Source: Chitinophagales bacterium (GTDB lineage Bacteria > Bacteroidota > Bacteroidia > Chitinophagales > Saprospiraceae). Taken from it: a stretch of 64,000 nucleotides of DNA. The position numbers and the translations under genes were made by a program. Positions 54,555-62,839 of the stretch are shown in pieces. Each line of letters opens with the position of its first letter. Within the stretch, counting starts at the first letter, position 1. The notes under the pieces were generated by a model, which was not told the DNA's origin, searched no databases, and was given only the letters and a program-made list of their open reading frames with translations. The stretch is from NCBI GenBank assembly GCA_017303875.1, contig JAFLBP010000014.1:1-64000 (forward strand), written 5' to 3'.

Positions 54555-54730
54555 CTCCGCCGGCGCGAGCTTCCACCTCGTGCCCGCTATCCGTCGGGTA
54601 GAACCCGACATTATAAATAAGATACTACGCTGATAAAGTGCCGTAAATCAAGCATTGCCATTGGCCTGTTGCCGGGTTGTCGGGTCTGAACCCGACAGAT
54701 CGGAGGCACAAAGTGGAACTTCGCGCCAGC
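54555..54730. mobile_element. MITE-like element, right flank of the restriction island
   Basis: Direct copy of 47288-47459, with inverted ends 54562-54584 and 54705-54727 and the same inner hairpins. The last 17 bases (TGGAACTTCGCGCCAGC) are repeated once more at 54734-54750. The 3' end of rpoN begins 37 bases beyond. Confidence 0.85.
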
Positions 54731-54766
54731 TGTTGGAACTTCGCGCCAGCGAGACAAAGATATACC

Positions 54767-56398
54767 TCACAACGCCTTCCGCAACCGCGCCACCGGAATA
54801 TTCAACTGCTCCCGGTACTTGGCCACCGTGCGGCGCGCAATGTTGTAGCCGCTTTTCATCAGCAGGGATTTGAGCTTTTCGTCGGACAACGGGCGGCGTT
54901 TGTTTTCCTCGCCGACGAGGTCGGAGAGGATTTTCTTTACTTCGAGGGTGGAGACTTCCTCGCCATCCTGCGTGGAGAGGCTTTCGGAGAAGAATTCTTT
55001 GAGGCGTTTGGTGCCAAACTCCGTTTGTACGTATTTGGAATTGGCCACCCGCGAGACGGTGGAGATGTCGAGCCCCGTCACGTCGGCGATGTCTTTGAGG
55101 ATCATCGGGCGGATTTTCTTCTGGTCGCCGGTATAAAAAAACTCGCGTTGTTGTTCTAGGATGGCCTGCATGGTGAGCAGCATGGTTTGCTGCCGTTGTT
55201 TGATGGCGTCGATGAACCAGCGGGCGCTGTCAATTTTCTGTTTGATGAATAAAACGGCCTCTTTTTCCTTGCGCGAGGGGCGTTTGCCGTTGCGGCCAGC
55301 GTGAAAGGCGCGCAGCATGTCGCGGTATTGGTCGTTGATGCGCAGGTCGGGGGCGTTGCGGGAGTTGAGAGAGAGTTCGAGCTCGCCGTCGCGGTTGGTG
55401 ATGATGTAATCGGGCACCACGTAGTTGAGGGCGCGATCGGAGCGGGAGGCGAAGCCGGAGCCGGGTTTGGGGTTGAGTTTCAGCACTTCGTTGATGGCGT
55501 CTTTGAGTTCGTCTTCATCCACATTGAGCTGACGGCAGAGTTTGGGGTAGTGTTTTTTGGTAAACTCGTCGAAGTGCTGATCGATGATGCGGATGGCCAC
55601 CTGCACGGCAAAACGCTCGTCGAGGGAGAGTTCTTCGTCCTGGCGCAGGCGGTGGCGCAGTTGGAGCAGGAGGCATTCCTGGAGGTCGCGGGCGCCGGTG
55701 CCGGGCGGGTCGAAGGTCTGGATTTTGGCGAGGAGCTGGAGTATTTCGCGTTCGTTAGTGCTGATGTTCTGGCTGAAGAGCAGGTCGTCTACCATGGCGT
55801 TGATGTCGCGGCGGAGGTAGCCGTCGTCGTCAATGGAGCCGATGATTTGCATGGCCACGGCGTGTTCGCGTTCGTTGTGGAGTTCGAGCAGGCCGAGTTG
55901 TTGTTCGAGGTATTCGTGGAAGGTGCTTTCAAAGGCGAGCGGTATGGTTTTTTCGTCTTCATCGCCGCCGTATTCGTCGCCCCGGGTTTTGTAGGTTGCG
56001 GGGTCGTCTTCGATAAAATTGATGAGGTAGTCGTCGAGTTCCACACCGTCGTCGCGGAGGCTGATGGTGTCTTCATCGTCGCCGTAGTCGTCGTCGGGGC
56101 TATCGGCGCCGGTTTCGGTATCGCTGTCGTTGTTATCGTTGCGTTCGTTGGCGTTTTCCTTTTGGTCGCGTTCAAAGAAGGCGGCATCGTCGGTATCAAA
56201 ATCCTGATTACCAACCACTTCGAGGTCGGCCGGATCATCGCCTTCGTCGAGGGCCGGATTAATTTCGAGTTCTTCCTGGATGCGTTGTTCGAGGTTGGCC
56301 GTCGGAATTTGCAGCAGTTTCATCAGTTGAATCTGCTGTGGCGAGAGCTTTTGCTGGAGCTTCTGCGCAAGGGTCTGTTTTGGTCCGAATGTTGCCAT
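54767..56398 (-). CDS. rpoN: RNA polymerase sigma-54 factor
   Basis: 543 residues from ATG 56398. An N-terminal Gln/Leu-rich activator domain (KQTLAQKLQQKLSPQQIQLMKLLQIP) leads through a very acidic Asp/Glu-rich linker (about 45-125) to the core-binding domain (about 130-340), then the HTH (IADVTGLDISTVSRVANSKYVQT) and the RpoN box ARRTVAKYREQLNIP (about 518-532). It needs bEBP activators, none of which are in the window. Its stop codon is 37 bases from the restriction-island repeat, and a copy of its last codons is on the island's other side. Confidence 0.96.
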   Translation of the reverse strand: MATFGPKQTLAQKLQQKLSPQQIQLMKLLQIPTANLEQRIQEELEINPALDEGDDPADLEVVGNQDFDTDDAAFFERDQKENANERNDNNDSDTETGADSPDDDYGDDEDTISLRDDGVELDDYLINFIEDDPATYKTRGDEYGGDEDEKTIPLAFESTFHEYLEQQLGLLELHNEREHAVAMQIIGSIDDDGYLRRDINAMVDDLLFSQNISTNEREILQLLAKIQTFDPPGTGARDLQECLLLQLRHRLRQDEELSLDERFAVQVAIRIIDQHFDEFTKKHYPKLCRQLNVDEDELKDAINEVLKLNPKPGSGFASRSDRALNYVVPDYIITNRDGELELSLNSRNAPDLRINDQYRDMLRAFHAGRNGKRPSRKEKEAVLFIKQKIDSARWFIDAIKQRQQTMLLTMQAILEQQREFFYTGDQKKIRPMILKDIADVTGLDISTVSRVANSKYVQTEFGTKRLKEFFSESLSTQDGEEVSTLEVKKILSDLVGEENKRRPLSDEKLKSLLMKSGYNIARRTVAKYREQLNIPVARLRKAL

Positions 56399-56713
56399 CA
56401 ATAAAAACGGGATGTTGCCGTGTAGCGGCTGCCCGATGGGATTTGGATTAAGAAAAATTGGTTCAAAAAGGCTTGGGCTTAAAGCGCCCTATCAAATGAA
56501 GGGCCAAATTTATCGGATTGCTGTTTACGGCGCAAGAAAATTTTATCCACATCGTATGTTAAAGTTTTTATGATATTGATTTTTAAATAGTTATAAAAAT
56601 TTTGCACAAATGCGACAAAATGTATATTTATTTATTTTTTTTATTAATATTAAATAAAAGTATAAAACAATCAGCACCGTATACGTTATGCGATCTACAA
56701 CAAGCACCGGAAC
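56399..56713. other. AT-rich divergent intergenic region
   Basis: About 315 bases between divergent rpoN and the lipoprotein gene. Bases 56570-56670 are nearly pure A/T, which would act as an UP-type or H-NS-like binding region. No exact TAnnTTTG box was found. No gene is supported here. Confidence 0.4.
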
Positions 56714-57712
56714 GTGAAAAGCATAAGTTCGACATACGCATTTTACTTTGCATCTGTATTTTTATGGTTCATTGCTTGCAAGCATAGCCCCAAAAATGCA
56801 GCCCTGCCCGCAGCGGCTCCTGCTACCGACCCGCAGGATACTGTAGTGGCAGATATAATGCCCGCAGACTTGCGTTTTCGATCTGTTTTTATTCCCGGCG
56901 ACACCTTGAGCAGCCAGGCGGCACTTATGGCGCTTTTCCCCGGTACGTATCACCGTTTTTATAAGGAATGGGAAATTGATGCCAGCATCTGGACCTGCCA
57001 TGCCTGTAAGGACTTGCTCCGGTATCCCTGGCATGAAGATGGTGGCGGCGTTCAAATGCGGACGTTCCCGTCAAAACTCCGGCAATTTACAAGTGTTGCC
57101 GGTCAGTTGAAGTCAATGGAAAACGACAGCACCTGCATCTTTGTCTTTTTTTCCACAACCGATCAGTTCCCGCCAATTGGTCGCACCAATTCTGCTTTTC
57201 TCGGCATCGGAATGTTCTTGAAAAAAGATGGCGGTTGGGCACTTCATCGCTTTTCACCAGCGGTTTACTGTGGCGGAACATTCGCAACAGCACATGCTCC
57301 ACAACAATTTTTGCCGCCACTGCTTCTTTTGCAGGGGGGCAATGCCAATGCTGCCGGCGGCACACATCAATACGACGATTTACATGTATTTGCACCCGAT
57401 AATGATGGCTGGAAAGAGGTGCTGTTTGAACCTGATGCTTTTTGCACGACGATGCTGGACGACCCCGGTCTTACCCGTTGGCAGACCCAACTGCAATTAT
57501 CTGCCGGTAAAAACAAGCTCCCGGATATTACGCTCAATACCCGTATCTATCTTGATCGGAGTGATGATAATTATGGTGCATGGCAGCAAAAACAAAACCA
57601 CTGGTGGCATCTTTTGCCGGATAATGCAGACCGGGATTCTTTGCTGATTACTCGTCGGTTTACGTTTAAAAAAGGAATGTACCGTTTTAGAAATTACCGG
57701 ATTTTGGAGTAA
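56714..57712 (+). CDS. Hypothetical lipoprotein
   Basis: 332 residues from a GTG start. A signal peptide ends LWFIAC, a lipobox (Cys about 22). The mature part is rich in aromatic and charged residues and contains a CHAC motif (about 95-98, WTCHACKDLLRYPW), a possible metal or haem site. I do not recognise the family. It stands alone, with a palindromic terminator nine bases after its stop. Confidence 0.6.
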   Translation: MKSISSTYAFYFASVFLWFIACKHSPKNAALPAAAPATDPQDTVVADIMPADLRFRSVFIPGDTLSSQAALMALFPGTYHRFYKEWEIDASIWTCHACKDLLRYPWHEDGGGVQMRTFPSKLRQFTSVAGQLKSMENDSTCIFVFFSTTDQFPPIGRTNSAFLGIGMFLKKDGGWALHRFSPAVYCGGTFATAHAPQQFLPPLLLLQGGNANAAGGTHQYDDLHVFAPDNDGWKEVLFEPDAFCTTMLDDPGLTRWQTQLQLSAGKNKLPDITLNTRIYLDRSDDNYGAWQQKQNHWWHLLPDNADRDSLLITRRFTFKKGMYRFRNYRILE

Positions 57713-57720
57713 GCACAACC

Positions 57721-57753
57721 AGATTTGACAACTTTTTAAAAGTTGTCAAATCT
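57721..57753. terminator. Perfect 16-bp palindrome after the lipoprotein gene
   Basis: AGATTTGACAACTTTT (57721-57736) and its exact complement (57738-57753) are separated by one base. A hairpin with an A/T-rich apex forms on either strand, but no T-tract follows, so it may be a repeat element used as a transcript end. Confidence 0.65.
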
Positions 57754-57899
57754 CCATTTCGCTGAGCGGTTTCGATGATAATTGATTGATTGTCAAGTAT
57801 TAATCTCAATGCAAAAATTGTGCTTCATTAGTAGCGGAGTGAAGCATCTGGCCGGAAGTTGCCACTAAACCGGTACTGAACCCTTGGAGCGTGTCGCCG

Positions 57900-58025
57900 A
57901 AGATCAATTTCCCGCAGAATTCGCAGATTGACGCGCAGATCGCGCAGATTTTTTTATGTCAACTGTGCACTCAGGCGCATTAGTTCTGCGAATTCTGCGC
58001 GTCAATCTGCGAGTTCTGCGGGAAA
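57900..58025. repeat. Intergenic inverted repeat, CGCAGATT word family, copy 2
   Basis: Left arm about 57900-57952 and right arm about 57983-58025 are inverted copies in CGCAGATT/CGCAGAA words. The left arm starts with the same about 30 bases as 42504, so the two repeats are dispersed copies. It ends 100 bases before the symporter start. A longer reading of the symporter would start inside it and is rejected. Confidence 0.85.
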
Positions 58026-58070
58026 TAAAACAATACCTAACCAGACTATTAATATCCATAAAATTCCTGA

Positions 58071-58100
58071 TTTGGCGCTTAAAACACTTGCTTATCTTTG
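58071..58100 (+). promoter_or_regulatory. Promoter of the sodium/solute symporter gene
   Basis: TTTG (58071-58074), 18-base spacer, TATCTTTG (58093-58100). The start at 58126 gives a leader of about 20 bases. Confidence 0.55.
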
Positions 58101-58125
58101 GCCGCACGAAAATCAACTTCCAAAC

Positions 58126-59589
58126 ATGCAAAATCCTGTATTGTTCGGTTTTATCCTGCTCTATTTAGCCTTCACGATCGCCATCGCCTGGTGGGCCTCG
58201 CGGCGGGTAAAAAGCACGGCCGACTTTGTGGTGGCGGGCAAAAGCCTGCCCCTGTTTATGGCCTCCTGCGCCTTGTTTGCCACCTGGTTCGGCTCCGAAA
58301 CGGTCATGGGCGCTTCCTCGGAATTTGTACAAAACGGCGTTTTAGGCATCATTGAAGATCCCTTCGGCGCAGCGCTTTGCCTCCTGCTGGCCGGCCTGCT
58401 CATCGCCCGGCCCCTGTACAACCGCAACCTGCTCACGTTCAGCGATTTTTACCGGCAACGTTTCAATAAAACCTCCGAAATCGTATCGGCGGTAGTGATG
58501 GTACCCTCGTATTTCAGCTGGATCGCAGCGCAGTTGGTCGCGCTGGCCATCATCCTGCAATCGGTCTCCGGCCTCGACCGCAGCTGGGGCGTGCTGATTT
58601 GTACGAGTATGGTATTGTTTTACACCTATATCGGCGGCATGTGGTCGGTTACGGTAACAGATTTTGTACAAACCATCGTCATTATTGTAGGGCTTGTTAT
58701 CCTGACGGTCGTGATGCTGATGCGCGTGGGCGGTTTCGGAAAAATGGTGGAAGCGGCGCCACCCAATTTTTTTCAATTTTTACCGGAGGCCAAACCTGTC
58801 CCGATGATACATTGGTTTGCCGCCTGGATGACCATCGGACTGGGCAGCCTGCCCCAGCAGGATGTATTTCAACGTGTGATGGCGGCCCGCGACCTGCGCA
58901 CTTCGCTGCGCGCCTGTTATATTTCTTCGGGTATGTACCTCACGGTGGCGGCCATGCCCCTGATTATTGCGTTTTGCGGCCGTATTTTGTACCCCGATGC
59001 GCTGGCCGGCGATACCCAGATGATGCTGCCGCGTATGGTGCAGCAGCATTTTGGCATCGGCATGCAGGTGGTATTTTTCGGCGCGTTGCTTTCGGCGGTG
59101 CTCAGTACCTGTAGCGGCGCTTTGCTGGCGCCGGCTACGGTGATCGGAGAAAACCTGATTAAGCCTTTATATAAAGACCTGACAGACAAACAATTGCTGC
59201 GTATCATGCGGCTCTCACTTGTCGGCGTAGCTATTGTGACGGGCGCTATGGCGGCCATGCGCAACGACATTTACGAACTGGTGGGCGAGTCATCAGCCTT
59301 TAGTTTGGTCTCCTTGTTTGTGCCGCTCATTGCGGGTTTGTACTGGAAACGCGCTTCTTCGATGGGCGCTGTTTTGTCCATGCTCGTCGGCCTGGGCGCC
59401 TGGTTTGTGGCCATGTGGCTGCTGCCCGATGAGGAGGCGCTGGCGCAAATGCCCGATGCCTCGGTCTGGCTCCATATTCCGGCCATGTTGTACGGACTGG
59501 GCGCCAGTTTCGTGGCCATGTGGGCAGGCTCGATGATTTGGCCGCGGCGGCAAGAAGGAAAGGCGGATGCGGCTGAAAATTATGCTTAG
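58126..59589 (+). CDS. Sodium:solute symporter (SSS family)
   Basis: 487 residues from ATG 58126 (MQNPVLFGF). About 13 membrane helices. SSS hallmarks: WWASRRVKSTADFVVAGKSLP (about 22-42), ATWFGSETVMGASSEF, FSDFYRQRFNK, and GLGSLPQQDVFQRVMAARD (about 243-261) with the sodium-site residues. It imports an organic solute such as a sugar, proline-like or pantothenate-like compound; the exact one cannot be told. Its neighbours do not reveal a pathway. Confidence 0.92.
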   Translation: MQNPVLFGFILLYLAFTIAIAWWASRRVKSTADFVVAGKSLPLFMASCALFATWFGSETVMGASSEFVQNGVLGIIEDPFGAALCLLLAGLLIARPLYNRNLLTFSDFYRQRFNKTSEIVSAVVMVPSYFSWIAAQLVALAIILQSVSGLDRSWGVLICTSMVLFYTYIGGMWSVTVTDFVQTIVIIVGLVILTVVMLMRVGGFGKMVEAAPPNFFQFLPEAKPVPMIHWFAAWMTIGLGSLPQQDVFQRVMAARDLRTSLRACYISSGMYLTVAAMPLIIAFCGRILYPDALAGDTQMMLPRMVQQHFGIGMQVVFFGALLSAVLSTCSGALLAPATVIGENLIKPLYKDLTDKQLLRIMRLSLVGVAIVTGAMAAMRNDIYELVGESSAFSLVSLFVPLIAGLYWKRASSMGAVLSMLVGLGAWFVAMWLLPDEEALAQMPDASVWLHIPAMLYGLGASFVAMWAGSMIWPRRQEGKADAAENYA

Positions 59590-59639
59590 CGGCCGATGAA
59601 TCAATTTCCGAACAGGCGCTAAATCCGCCCGATTCAGGG

Positions 59640-59647
59640 TATCTTTG
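59640..59647 (+). promoter_or_regulatory. -7 box TATCTTTG for the EamA gene
   Basis: Exact TAnnTTTG match 36 bases before the start codon at 59684. Confidence 0.5.
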
Positions 59648-59683
59648 CGGCCCATCTGCTATTGATCGGGTGGGCTGAATAGA

Positions 59684-60556
59684 ATGACACGAAAACCTGT
59701 CCTGCTCGATTGGATTGCCCTTATAGCTTTGGCTTTGGTTTGGGGCGCCTCTTTCATTTTCATAAAACGTTCGGTAAAAGTTTTTGAGCCGGCACAAATG
59801 GCCATGTGGCGCATGGTGCTGGCCATGCTGGTGTATATGCCGATTGCGGCGGCTTACTGGTCGAAGATCGACTGGAAGCGCTGGCGGCCCTTAGTGGTTG
59901 TGGCGTTTTGCGGTTCGGCCATTCCGAATTACTTTTTTGCGATCGCGCAGCAGCATGTCAACAGCAGTCTTGCCGGAGTACTCAATTCGCTCACGCCACT
60001 GTTTACCCTGGTGTTGGGTGTGGCATTTTTCCAGATGAAGGCCACCTGGTACAAGGCGCTCGGCGTCAGTTTGGGTTTGGTGGGCGCTGCTGTTTTAATT
60101 TTGCATAATGGCAGTGGCGTCAATGGGGAAAGCTCCTTCTGGTTTGCGGCCTTGTGTGTACTGGCTACGGTTTGCTATGCGGTAAATGCCAATGTGGTGG
60201 GGCGCTACCTGCGCGATTTGCCACCGGCAGCCATTGCGTCGGCAGCATTTATGATAACCGGCTGGCTATTTGTCATCGGACTTTTTGCCACCGGCGGCTG
60301 GGGGCGTATCTGGGAGCCGGGCGGAATGCTTGGGCTGGGTTATGTTTTTTACCTCGCGGCCATCGGAACGGTGGCGGGTTCTATCGGATATTTTTGGCTG
60401 ATGCAGCGCACTTCACCGCTATTTGCTACATCCGTGACTTATTTATTGCCCATTTCGGCCATTTTGATCGGTATTTTTGACGGCGAGCAGGTTCAACTCT
60501 GGGACTACCTCGGCACCGGAATCATACTCACCGGACTTTACCTTGCGCAGAAATAA
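59684..60556 (+). CDS. EamA/DMT-family transporter
   Basis: 290 residues with ten membrane helices in two EamA repeats (about 10-140 and 152-285). The signatures are LVWGASFIFIKRSVK in the first repeat and VAGSIGYFWLMQRTSPLFATSVTYLLPI in the second. Such carriers export or exchange amino acids, sugars or nucleotide derivatives. The gene has its own promoter; its TAA overlaps the start of an intergenic repeat. Confidence 0.9.
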   Translation: MTRKPVLLDWIALIALALVWGASFIFIKRSVKVFEPAQMAMWRMVLAMLVYMPIAAAYWSKIDWKRWRPLVVVAFCGSAIPNYFFAIAQQHVNSSLAGVLNSLTPLFTLVLGVAFFQMKATWYKALGVSLGLVGAAVLILHNGSGVNGESSFWFAALCVLATVCYAVNANVVGRYLRDLPPAAIASAAFMITGWLFVIGLFATGGWGRIWEPGGMLGLGYVFYLAAIGTVAGSIGYFWLMQRTSPLFATSVTYLLPISAILIGIFDGEQVQLWDYLGTGIILTGLYLAQK

Positions 60557-60678
60557 TTTTGAATGCTTGATTTTTAATTTTGGATGCTTAATTTTGAATG
60601 CTTGATTAATTGTTGATAATCAAATATTTGCGAAGCAAATAAAAGATAATTCAAAATTAAAAATCAAGCATCCAAAAT
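60556..60678. repeat. Intergenic inverted repeat, TTTTGAATGCTTGATT word family
   Basis: Arms 60556-60585 and 60649-60678 match at 28 of 30 positions when one is reverse-complemented. Words ATTTTGAATGCTTGATT recur within each arm. The repeat starts at the last base of the EamA stop codon and ends 26 bases before the next start, filling the gap. The shorter relative lies at 47122-47161. Confidence 0.85.
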
Positions 60679-60704
60679 CCAGGATTAAGCATCAATGTTT
60701 CAGG

Positions 60705-61571
60705 ATGAAGAACGCCTGTTTTCTGAAAATTGGATTGATCCTGCTGTTGCCTGTTTTTTTATCGGCACAGCATGACGTGCCCGATACGCTCCGGCCGGTG
60801 CTGCGCCTTGCGGTTCAGGCCCGTTATGCGGAGGCCGATCAGCTGTCGAATGTATACCTCATCAGTGTACAAAATACGGTGGAAAAATACGACAGCAGCG
60901 GGCGTTTGCTGACGCGTTACAGCAATAACCGCCTCGGTCGGGCCGAGCGCCTTGATGCCTCCAATCCCTTGAAAATACTGGTTTGGTATCCCGATTTCCA
61001 GACCTTGGTCTGGCTGGATCGCAACCTCACCGAACTCGGTATTTTATCTTTATCAGAAGCCGGTTTTGGAATGCCGTCGGCCATTGCAGCAGCTTCCGAT
61101 GGCAACCTCTGGCTTTACGACGAAAGCCAGTTCCGGCTCCTGAAAGTATCGCCGGAAGGAAAAATATTAGTTGAAAGTCAGGATTTTAACCTGCTTTTTC
61201 CCAAAATCACCCGCGTAGTGGCGATAAAGGAAAGTCCGGCAGAAATTACAGCTGCCGGCGCACAGGGCAATGAGGTGTTCCTGATGACGGAGCGCGAAGG
61301 CATACAGCGCTTTAATATTTTTGGCGCCTACATCGGGCTTTGGCAGCCGCACAATGCGACGTTGCTCGATTTTTCCCCGGCACTTAAACTGTTGCTTTTT
61401 GAAGGCGGGCGCATGGAGCAGACCCGTTCGGGTGGTTTTGAAAAAGAAACGCCGGGCTATGTGTTGCCACATCTGCCCGGCGATCAGTATTTTTTACATG
61501 CCGGCGGCATTTCCCTGCTGCGCAAAAAACAGGTGCAGGTTTTTAAAACTGCCAGCAACATGCGCGAGTAG
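60705..61571 (+). CDS. Hypothetical exported protein, possibly beta-propeller
   Basis: 288 residues with a signal peptide (1-20, ending LSAQ). The mature protein has repeating strands with a WLDRNLTELG, NLWLYDESQFRLLKV and MTEREGIQRFN pattern, like NHL or six-bladed propeller blades. I do not recognise a specific family. Its start lies just after the intergenic repeat, and its stop touches the convergent lgt stop at 61572. Confidence 0.65.
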   Translation: MKNACFLKIGLILLLPVFLSAQHDVPDTLRPVLRLAVQARYAEADQLSNVYLISVQNTVEKYDSSGRLLTRYSNNRLGRAERLDASNPLKILVWYPDFQTLVWLDRNLTELGILSLSEAGFGMPSAIAAASDGNLWLYDESQFRLLKVSPEGKILVESQDFNLLFPKITRVVAIKESPAEITAAGAQGNEVFLMTEREGIQRFNIFGAYIGLWQPHNATLLDFSPALKLLLFEGGRMEQTRSGGFEKETPGYVLPHLPGDQYFLHAGGISLLRKKQVQVFKTASNMRE

Positions 61572-62789
61572 TTAAGCCGCTGCGCTACCCTTTTTTTTCA
61601 AATAAAACATGCCGCCCAAACCCACAACAAACAAGCTGATTGCAATCAATTGCGCTTGCGACAAGCTCATGCCGAATACCTCGTATTGTACGTTGACGCG
61701 AATAAATTCAATCATAAAACGCTCTACCGCAATCAGGCTGAGGTAGAGGAAAAAGATCATGCCCGGCTGCGCAAAACGGCGGCGCAAAGCCCAGAGGATG
61801 GCAAAAATGACGGCCATCATCATGATTTCGTACAGGGGTGTCGGAAAAACAGGCTGCTCCAGCATAAACGGGTAACGCCCGCTGAAGCCTTCCATGCGGA
61901 TGGCAGTCATTGCATCAATTTTCATGGCCGGGCCGGTATGCATGGTTGCATCGCCCAGCACCGTGTGCGGGTACTGATAGCTCCAGAGCCAGTCGGGCAA
62001 AAAAGACATCCAGCCGGGTTTGGGCGCGGTGTTGGCAATACCCCAGTCGCCGTCGCCCGACAACTGACAGCCCACACGTCCCAGGCCGTAGCCAGCCACC
62101 AGTGCCGGCGCTACCGCGTCGGCAGAGGGCAGGAAAGGAATTTTTTTGCGCCATTGATACCAAACCACAGCAACGAAGCCAAGGATAAGGCCGCCGAAGA
62201 AGGCCAATCCGCCGCCGGAAAACAGCATACCAATCGGATCCTGGATAAAGTCGTCCCAGTTGTCAAAAAGATCAAACAGTTTGGCGCCGGCTACGCCGCC
62301 GATGGCTGCCCAGACCGTAAATTCGCTGATGCGGTGGTGTGGCCAGAAATTAACATTTTTTTCAATTGGCTCGGGCAGTGCTTTGCGCCGGGCATCCCAA
62401 AAAGCAAGACCGCCAAGCAGCAAGGCGCCCAATAATCCATAAGCCCAGTGAAAGTTCAGGGAAAGCACCACATCCGCCGGATCTTTGGCGAAGGCCGCGC
62501 TGTTCTGAACGGCCAATCCGCCTTTTCCGAATAAAAGAAAACCGATAAAGGCATTGCTCAGGATTTCAGGCAGGGCAGCACTCACGGGCTTGCCCTCGAT
62601 GACTTTTTCGACGATAGGGGTAAAAAACTTGTTTTCCTTCGATTTTCGGCGCAGTTCGATGTAATACACGTAGGCGCTCAGCAAAAACGACAAGGCTAAG
62701 AAAAAGCCGAAGGTTTTAAATACCGACAGCCAGTTGTCGTAGGGCGTCCCGAGTAAATCGTGGAAAAGATAGGAGAGGTCTGGGTACAT
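61572..62789 (-). CDS. lgt: Prolipoprotein diacylglyceryl transferase
   Basis: 405 residues, longer than the usual 270-300. It adds diacylglycerol from phosphatidylglycerol to the lipobox Cys of lipoproteins. About eight membrane helices. The Lgt signature GYGLGRVGCQLSGDGDWG (about 238-255) holds the key Arg, and HPTxLYE-like residues appear as FPTPLYEIMMM. The first 120 residues contain two extra helices and an inserted cytoplasmic KSKENKFF segment not typical of Lgt. It serves the several lipoproteins seen in this window. It converges on the exported-protein gene. Confidence 0.92.
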   Translation of the reverse strand: MYPDLSYLFHDLLGTPYDNWLSVFKTFGFFLALSFLLSAYVYYIELRRKSKENKFFTPIVEKVIEGKPVSAALPEILSNAFIGFLLFGKGGLAVQNSAAFAKDPADVVLSLNFHWAYGLLGALLLGGLAFWDARRKALPEPIEKNVNFWPHHRISEFTVWAAIGGVAGAKLFDLFDNWDDFIQDPIGMLFSGGGLAFFGGLILGFVAVVWYQWRKKIPFLPSADAVAPALVAGYGLGRVGCQLSGDGDWGIANTAPKPGWMSFLPDWLWSYQYPHTVLGDATMHTGPAMKIDAMTAIRMEGFSGRYPFMLEQPVFPTPLYEIMMMAVIFAILWALRRRFAQPGMIFFLYLSLIAVERFMIEFIRVNVQYEVFGMSLSQAQLIAISLFVVGLGGMFYLKKKGSAAA

Positions 62790-62828
62790 ACGTTTAAGTT
62801 TTCGGGGTAAAGGTATTATTTATCCTTG

Positions 62829-62836
62829 TACCTTTG
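62829..62836 (+). promoter_or_regulatory. -7 box TACCTTTG directly before the MFS gene
   Basis: The box ends three bases before the ATG at 62840, a leaderless-type spacing. Confidence 0.55.
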
Positions 62837-62839
62837 CGC

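Noticed and set aside
54366..54620. 84-residue ORF near hsdR
   Set aside because: Its C-terminus is encoded by the MITE-like repeat and it has no family-like sequence.
55301..56404. 367-residue ORF antisense to rpoN
   Set aside because: Val/Phe-rich mirror of the acidic rpoN linker; rpoN is complete.
57928..58125. 66-residue N-terminal extension of the symporter
   Set aside because: Starts at TTG inside the intergenic repeat; sequence is Arg/Ser-rich repeat translation. ATG 58126 follows a promoter and opens a normal first helix.
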